Shown here one piece after another: positions 59,634 through 64,000 of a DNA stretch of 64,000 nt. The position numbers and the translations under genes were made by a program. The notes under the pieces were generated by a model. The model was not told where the DNA came from and searched no databases. It saw nothing but the letters and a program-made list of their open reading frames with translations. Each line of letters begins with the position of its first letter. Within the stretch, counting starts at the first letter, position 1. The DNA comes from Calditrichia bacterium (lineage in GTDB: Bacteria > Calditrichota > Calditrichia > RBG-13-44-9 > J075): NCBI GenBank assembly GCA_028284905.1, contig JANQQU010000060.1, positions 62,001 through 126,000 of the forward strand, given 5' to 3'.

Positions 59634-60751
59634 TCTTCATCTTCCCGGTTTTTCATAAATGCGGCAAGTAATTCACGGGCGCCAGCCGTTACTGGTAGTT
59701 GCCCTGCCACTACGTCGGATTCTACCTGTTTCAATTTAGCACCGACAGCTGGGTTTTTCAGGAATATGGTAGTCAAATATTCATTTATCAAAGCATGCAT
59801 CCATTCTCGTGATTGTTCCTTCCGGCGCTGTTGAAAAACGCCGCTATTAGTAGTTGTTTCCTGAAATGTTTCTACCACCTGCCACAATTTTTCAACTCCA
59901 TCACCACTCTGTGCGGAGCATGTATAGGCTTTTGGCTGCCATCCCTCCGTTGCCGGTGATAGATAGTGCAGCGCCCGGGAGAGTTCCTGCCGGGCAACCT
60001 TGGCCCGGGAGATGTTGTCGCCATCTGCTTTGTTGACAAAAACAGTATCGGCGATTTCAATAACACCTTTTTTAATTCCCTGCAGTTCATCTCCGCCACC
60101 GGCAATTTGAAGCAGCAAAAAAAAATCGACCATCGAGCGCACTGCAATTTCACTTTGCCCAACCCCGACAGTCTCGACTAGGATTGTATCAAATCCGGCA
60201 GCTTCGCAGATGAGCATCGTTTCGCGGGTTTTTCGGGCGACGCCCCCCAGCGCACCACCGGAAGGTGACGGCCGTATAAAAGCATTGTCTTCCCGCGCCA
60301 GTTTCTCCATACGGGTCTTATCTCCCATAATACTGCCACCGGTAATACTGCTGGTAGGATCGACGGCCAGCACAGCCACCTTGTGGCCGGCAGTCAACAG
60401 GTAAAGTCCCAATGCTTCGATTAAAGTACTCTTGCCAGCACCGGGAACGCCGGTAATTCCCACCCGCATCGATTTTCCGGTATGCGGCAATAGTGCCTGG
60501 AGCATCTCCTGCGCTTCCGTGATATGGGCGGCAGCATCGCTTTCAATTAGCGAGATTGCCCGTCCCATAATCGCCCGATTGCAGGCAAGCACCCCTTTCA
60601 CGTAATCGTCGACCGTCAGCCGGGGCCGCCGCGGCGTTTTTTTGCCGCTCTTCCGCCCCTTTGAGGAGAGGCTGCCCGGAATTACTTTGCCGGCAAAAGC
60701 GTCTCCACCTTCTTTTGGCGCCCATGCCGGCAATTTTGATTTCTTTGGCAT
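59630..60751 (-). CDS. meaB: MeaB/ArgK-family GTPase, methylmalonyl-CoA mutase chaperone
   Basis: 373 residues with Walker A G-V-P-G-A-G-K-S-T (101-109), D-P-T-S-S-I-T-G-G-S-I-M-G-D-K-T-R and N-K-A-D for guanine. An unusual basic N-terminal extension of about 40 residues precedes the family start. The GTPase loads and protects the B12 cofactor of methylmalonyl-CoA mutase. It lies 15 bases downstream of mutB. Family identity is secure. Confidence 0.94.
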   Translation of the reverse strand: MPKKSKLPAWAPKEGGDAFAGKVIPGSLSSKGRKSGKKTPRRPRLTVDDYVKGVLACNRAIMGRAISLIESDAAAHITEAQEMLQALLPHTGKSMRVGITGVPGAGKSTLIEALGLYLLTAGHKVAVLAVDPTSSITGGSIMGDKTRMEKLAREDNAFIRPSPSGGALGGVARKTRETMLICEAAGFDTILVETVGVGQSEIAVRSMVDFFLLLQIAGGGDELQGIKKGVIEIADTVFVNKADGDNISRAKVARQELSRALHYLSPATEGWQPKAYTCSAQSGDGVEKLWQVVETFQETTTNSGVFQQRRKEQSREWMHALINEYLTTIFLKNPAVGAKLKQVESDVVAGQLPVTAGARELLAAFMKNREDEE

Positions 60752-60766
60752 CGCAGACTGCGGAGC

Positions 60767-62950
60767 CTAAGCCCCAATCCTTTCCATTAATTCATTTAAG
60801 ATTTCAACAGCGGCTTCCGGAATGACGGTGCCCGGACCGAAAATCGCAGATGCGCCGTTTTCATAGAGATAATCATAATCCTGGGGAGGAATAACCCCAC
60901 CAACCACAACCATAATATCTTCACGATCAAGTTCGCGCAATGCCGCAATTAGTTGTGGCATCAAGGTTTTATGTCCGGCAGCCAGAGAGCTCATGCCGAT
61001 GATGTGCACATCATTTTCTACCGCCTGCCGGGCTGTTTCCGCCGGCGTTTGAAAGAGCGGACCAATGTCGACATCAAACCCGAGGTCGGCGAATGCAGTA
61101 GCGATAACCTTTGCGCCACGGTCATGGCCGTCCTGTCCCATTTTGGCGATCATAATCCGCGGACGCCGTCCTTCGATTTCGGCAAATTTTTCCACGATTT
61201 TACGGACTTTTTCCACTTGCTCGTCCTTTCCATATGCACTGCTGTAAACACCGGAGATTGATCTTATCACGGCCTTATGCCGACCGAATACTTTCTCCAT
61301 CGCCGAGGACATCTCTCCAAGCGTCGCGCGGGCACGAGCTGCATTTACACACAATGCAAGTAAATTGCCTTCTCCGGATGCTGCGGCTTCGGTAATAGCG
61401 GTCAGGGCATTTTCAACGGCCGCTTCATCGCGTTCATTCCGCAGCTGCCGTAGCCTTTCCAGTTGTGATTCCCGTACTGCAGTATTGTCAATTTCCAGAA
61501 TGTCGATCGGCGCTTCTTCCTCCAGGCGATACTTATTGACGCCGACGATGGTTTCTTTACCGGCATCAATCCGGGCCTGGCGCCGGGCAGCCGCTTCTTC
61601 GATGCGCATCTTCGGAATGCCGGTTTCTATCGCTTTCGCCATTCCACCCAGGGACTCAATCTCTTCTAAGTGTGCCCAGCCTTTTTCCATTAGGGCATTG
61701 GTCAGCGATTCGACATAATAGGAGCCGCCCCAGGGATCAATCACCCGGCAAATACCGGTTTCTTCCTGTAAATATAATTGGGTATTGCGGGCAATGCGTG
61801 CAGAAAAATCAGTCGGTAACGCAATTGCTTCATCAAGGGAATTGGTGTGCAGCGACTGAGTGTGTCCCATCGCAGCGGCCATCGCTTCAATGCAAGTGCG
61901 GGCAACATTATTAAACGGATCCTGTGCGGTAAGGCTCCAACCGGATGTTTGCGAATGGGTCCGAAGCATCAAGGATTTGGGATTTTCCGGATTGAATGGT
62001 TTGATCAACTTCGCCCAGAGCACCCGTGCAGCGCGCATCTTGGCGATTTCCATAAAATAATTCATGCCAATCGCCCAGAAAAAGGATAGACGCGGTGCAA
62101 AGGCATCCACCGGAATGCCGGCCTTAATTCCGGTGCGCACATATTCTAATCCATCCGCAAGCGTGTAAGCCATTTCCAGATCTGCGGTAGCGCCGGCTTC
62201 CTGCATATGGTAACCGGAGATACTGATACTATTAAAGCGCGGCATCTTTTCCGATGTGTAGGCGAAGATGTCCGCGATGATCCGCATGGAGTGTTCCGGC
62301 GGATAAATATAAGTATTCCGCACCATGTATTCTTTCAGGATATCATTCTGAATCGTCCCGCTAAGCTTTTCCGGTGAAACACCTTGTTCTTCAGCAGTCA
62401 CAATATAAAAAGCCATGATGGGCAGAACAGCGCCATTCATGGTCATGGACACTGAAATTTGATCCAGGGGAATGCCATCAAAAAGAATTTTCATATCCAG
62501 GATAGAATCGATGGCGACGCCGGCCTTGCCGACATCGCCCACTACCCGCGGGTGATCGGAATCGTATCCGCGATGCGTTGCCAGATCGAATGCCACCGAC
62601 AATCCTTTCTGCCCGGCAGCAAGGTTCCGGCGATAGAAAGCGTTGCTCTCTTCCGCGGTAGAAAAACCGGCATATTGCCGAACCGTCCAGGGGCGCATCA
62701 CATACATCGTTGCATAGGGCCCTCTCAGGAAAGGTGGCATGCCGGCGGAATAATTCAGATGGGGCAAGTTGGCGATGTCGCTCTTCCGGTAGAGCGGCTT
62801 CACCGGAATTTGTTCGTAAGTTTCCCAATCTTTCAGAGTGCCATCATTGTTGGTTTCCGCCAAACAGTTTTCTTCCCAGCGGGAAAACTCCACCGTTTGC
62901 TCAGGTTCGTTGGATAAAGCGATTTTCGTGAAATCAGGATACTTTTTCAT
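60767..62950 (-). CDS. mutB: Methylmalonyl-CoA mutase, large (catalytic, B12-binding) subunit
   Basis: 727 residues. The TIM-barrel half has [11 protein letters not shown] and the family Q-T-S-G-W-S-L-T; the C-terminal B12 domain has D-G-H-D-R-G (607-612) with His609 as the cobalt ligand, and later S-S-L-A-A-G-H. It interconverts methylmalonyl-CoA and succinyl-CoA. It begins inside the mutA stop (TAATG), so it is translationally coupled to the small subunit. Together with MeaB it forms the mutase complex of propionate metabolism. Confidence 0.96.
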   Translation of the reverse strand: MKKYPDFTKIALSNEPEQTVEFSRWEENCLAETNNDGTLKDWETYEQIPVKPLYRKSDIANLPHLNYSAGMPPFLRGPYATMYVMRPWTVRQYAGFSTAEESNAFYRRNLAAGQKGLSVAFDLATHRGYDSDHPRVVGDVGKAGVAIDSILDMKILFDGIPLDQISVSMTMNGAVLPIMAFYIVTAEEQGVSPEKLSGTIQNDILKEYMVRNTYIYPPEHSMRIIADIFAYTSEKMPRFNSISISGYHMQEAGATADLEMAYTLADGLEYVRTGIKAGIPVDAFAPRLSFFWAIGMNYFMEIAKMRAARVLWAKLIKPFNPENPKSLMLRTHSQTSGWSLTAQDPFNNVARTCIEAMAAAMGHTQSLHTNSLDEAIALPTDFSARIARNTQLYLQEETGICRVIDPWGGSYYVESLTNALMEKGWAHLEEIESLGGMAKAIETGIPKMRIEEAAARRQARIDAGKETIVGVNKYRLEEEAPIDILEIDNTAVRESQLERLRQLRNERDEAAVENALTAITEAAASGEGNLLALCVNAARARATLGEMSSAMEKVFGRHKAVIRSISGVYSSAYGKDEQVEKVRKIVEKFAEIEGRRPRIMIAKMGQDGHDRGAKVIATAFADLGFDVDIGPLFQTPAETARQAVENDVHIIGMSSLAAGHKTLMPQLIAALRELDREDIMVVVGGVIPPQDYDYLYENGASAIFGPGTVIPEAAVEILNELMERIGA

Positions 62951-64000
62951 TACATCACCCCCGTTCTTTTCAAAATCTCCGCCAGCACTTCATAAACATT
63001 CGCTCGAATATGAATAAAATCATCTATTCCTTGGGACCGGAATTCGTCAATCTTGTCTTTCGGATACCCTGCCAACAACACCATTGACTCGGAATTTTTT
63101 GCCCGAAATTCTTTCATGAATGCCGGCACAATTTCCGGATAACTGTCATCAGTAGAGCAGAGAACGACGACAGCAGCCTGGCTTTCAAGCGCTGCTTTTG
63201 CTAAAAGCGCCGGGTCATTTTCTCCCGAAGGATAAACCGTTTTAATGCCAGCAACTTGCAAGAAACCAGCACTAAAATCTGCCCTGGCTTTATGCTGTTT
63301 TAATGGTCCGGCGTTTGCGAGATAAGCCGTTAATGCAGAACCATTGTTTTTCTCCCAATCAGACGTTTTGTACCGCAGGGCCTCAAACATCGCAGCACCC
63401 CGTTCCAGCGGCAACGGTTTTACAGCCAGATGATTCGCGCCATTCTTGGATGTATTGGCAGCTCTCAATTGTTTACTGTTGCCAGCTTGAGGCAATATCT
63501 CATTTGGATTCGGATAAATATTACTGCCGATCAGCAGATCTTTGCGCTTGCCAAGGTTTTGCTTCTTTTCTGCTGCAGTAGCGGCAACTGTTTCCTGGAT
63601 AAAATTTGTTTCCAGGGCTTTAAAAAAACCTCCCTGTGCCTCGACATCCTGAAAGAGTTGCCATGCTTCTTCAGCTAAATCATCCGTCATTGTTTCTACA
63701 AATGTGCTGCCCCCTGCCGGATCAATTACTTTGTCAAGATGCGTTTCCGTTTTTAGAATCTCATGCAGATTGCGGGCAATTCTTTGGGAAAGTGCATCGG
63801 GTTCCCGGAACAACGCATCGAACGCATCAATTTGCAAACTATTGCATCCTCCGACGATACCGGAAAATGCCTCGGTTGTCGTACGGAGCATATTCACATA
63901 CGGATCCGTAACGGTTTTATTCCAAAATCCGGTACGGGCGTGGATACGCATTTGCTGGGAATTTTCATCGCCGTCAAACGCGGCAACAATCTGTGCCCAG
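62950..64000 (-). CDS. mutA: Methylmalonyl-CoA mutase, small subunit (5' part cut by window edge)
   Basis: The reading frame remains open past the right edge; an internal Met at 63951 is not the start because the frame before it reads F-D-G-D-E-N-S-Q-Q and joins H-A-R-T-G-F. The visible part has [12 protein letters not shown] (mutase barrel), D-P-A-G-G-S and a C-terminal B12-fold-like part lacking D-x-H-x-x-G, as expected for the non-catalytic partner. It pairs with MutB as a heterodimer. Its promoter lies outside the window. Confidence 0.92.
   Translation of the reverse strand, partial: WAQIVAAFDGDENSQQMRIHARTGFWNKTVTDPYVNMLRTTTEAFSGIVGGCNSLQIDAFDALFREPDALSQRIARNLHEILKTETHLDKVIDPAGGSTFVETMTDDLAEEAWQLFQDVEAQGGFFKALETNFIQETVAATAAEKKQNLGKRKDLLIGSNIYPNPNEILPQAGNSKQLRAANTSKNGANHLAVKPLPLERGAAMFEALRYKTSDWEKNNGSALTAYLANAGPLKQHKARADFSAGFLQVAGIKTVYPSGENDPALLAKAALESQAAVVVLCSTDDSYPEIVPAFMKEFRAKNSESMVLLAGYPKDKIDEFRSQGIDDFIHIRANVYEVLAEILKRTGVM

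Noticed and set aside
1-64000. tRNA or rRNA genes, CRISPR arrays, insertion sequences or integrase/attachment sites
   Set aside because: None was seen on reading; no transposase- or integrase-like protein and no regular short repeats were recognised. Very diverged elements could be missed by eye.

Overview
The window reads as a chromosomal segment of a Gram-negative bacterium. BamD (48811-49623) implies an outer membrane. The secreted metallopeptidase at 32598-35540 ends in a NFPNPFNPST-type C-terminal module, which is common in FCB-group and neighbouring lineages such as Calditrichota, KSB1, Ignavibacteriota and Marinimicrobia. Menaquinone genes (menF, menD), a B12-dependent methylmalonyl-CoA mutase pathway, GAF/PAS sensor kinases and TolB/TPR-type Ser/Thr kinases fit such an organism. 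The phylum assignment is inference; no rRNA or tRNA gene was seen. Gene density is high, and from about 23.3 kb to the right end every gene recognised lies on the minus strand.

Left region (1-18.8 kb): an accessory cell-surface or secondary-metabolite locus. On the plus strand, in tight order, are two tandem flavin-dependent halogenase-like genes (the first cut by the window edge, the second with a one-base frameshift), a stand-alone acyl carrier protein, a chorismate-lyase-like protein, an AlgI/DltB-type MBOAT acyltransferase, three tandem paralogous membrane-anchored SGNH/DltD-like proteins, and an MsbA-type ABC exporter. Carrier protein + MBOAT + DltD-like partner is the logic of the Dlt (D-alanylation) system. 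Here it is joined to an enzyme predicted to make 4-hydroxybenzoate and to halogenases, so I infer an export and esterification system that decorates a surface glycan or lipid with a (halogenated) hydroxybenzoyl group. This is the most novel feature of the window. Converging on it from the minus strand is a glycan-tailoring set: GT2 glycosyltransferase, DegT-type sugar aminotransferase, two sulfotransferases, a five-bladed beta-propeller glycosidase-like protein (with a decayed partial copy at 12271-12462), a NeuD/PglD-like acyltransferase, a phytanoyl-CoA-dioxygenase-like oxygenase and a GNAT/FemAB-like acyltransferase, plus a secreted kelch-type propeller on the plus strand.

Middle region (18.9-36.4 kb): mixed genes. 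These are a Sir2 deacylase, a zinc-ribbon protein, a secreted GH13 amylase, an M14 peptidase, an SDR, a large Ser/Thr kinase with TolB-like and TPR domains, a sugar-nucleotide-epimerase-like protein, an SBF-type transporter, a flavin monooxygenase translationally coupled to a 2H phosphoesterase-like protein, a DUF2911/TPR protein and an M36-like secreted metallopeptidase.

Right region (35.7-64 kb): mostly core metabolism and envelope genes on the minus strand. A probable operon runs 5'-nucleotidase-like lipoprotein, TrpD-like, TrpC-like, MltG, MenF, MenD, TauE. Then come two response regulators (one with a degenerate GGDEF), an accB-accC-gcvH operon, nadD-bamD, an unrecognised envelope protein, a Gfo/Idh oxidoreductase, HU, MutS, a multi-GAF/PAS histidine kinase, type III pantothenate kinase, biotin ligase, and the meaB-mutB-mutA methylmalonyl-CoA mutase cluster cut by the right edge. 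Several intrinsic terminators and two unexplained inverted repeats were found between genes.
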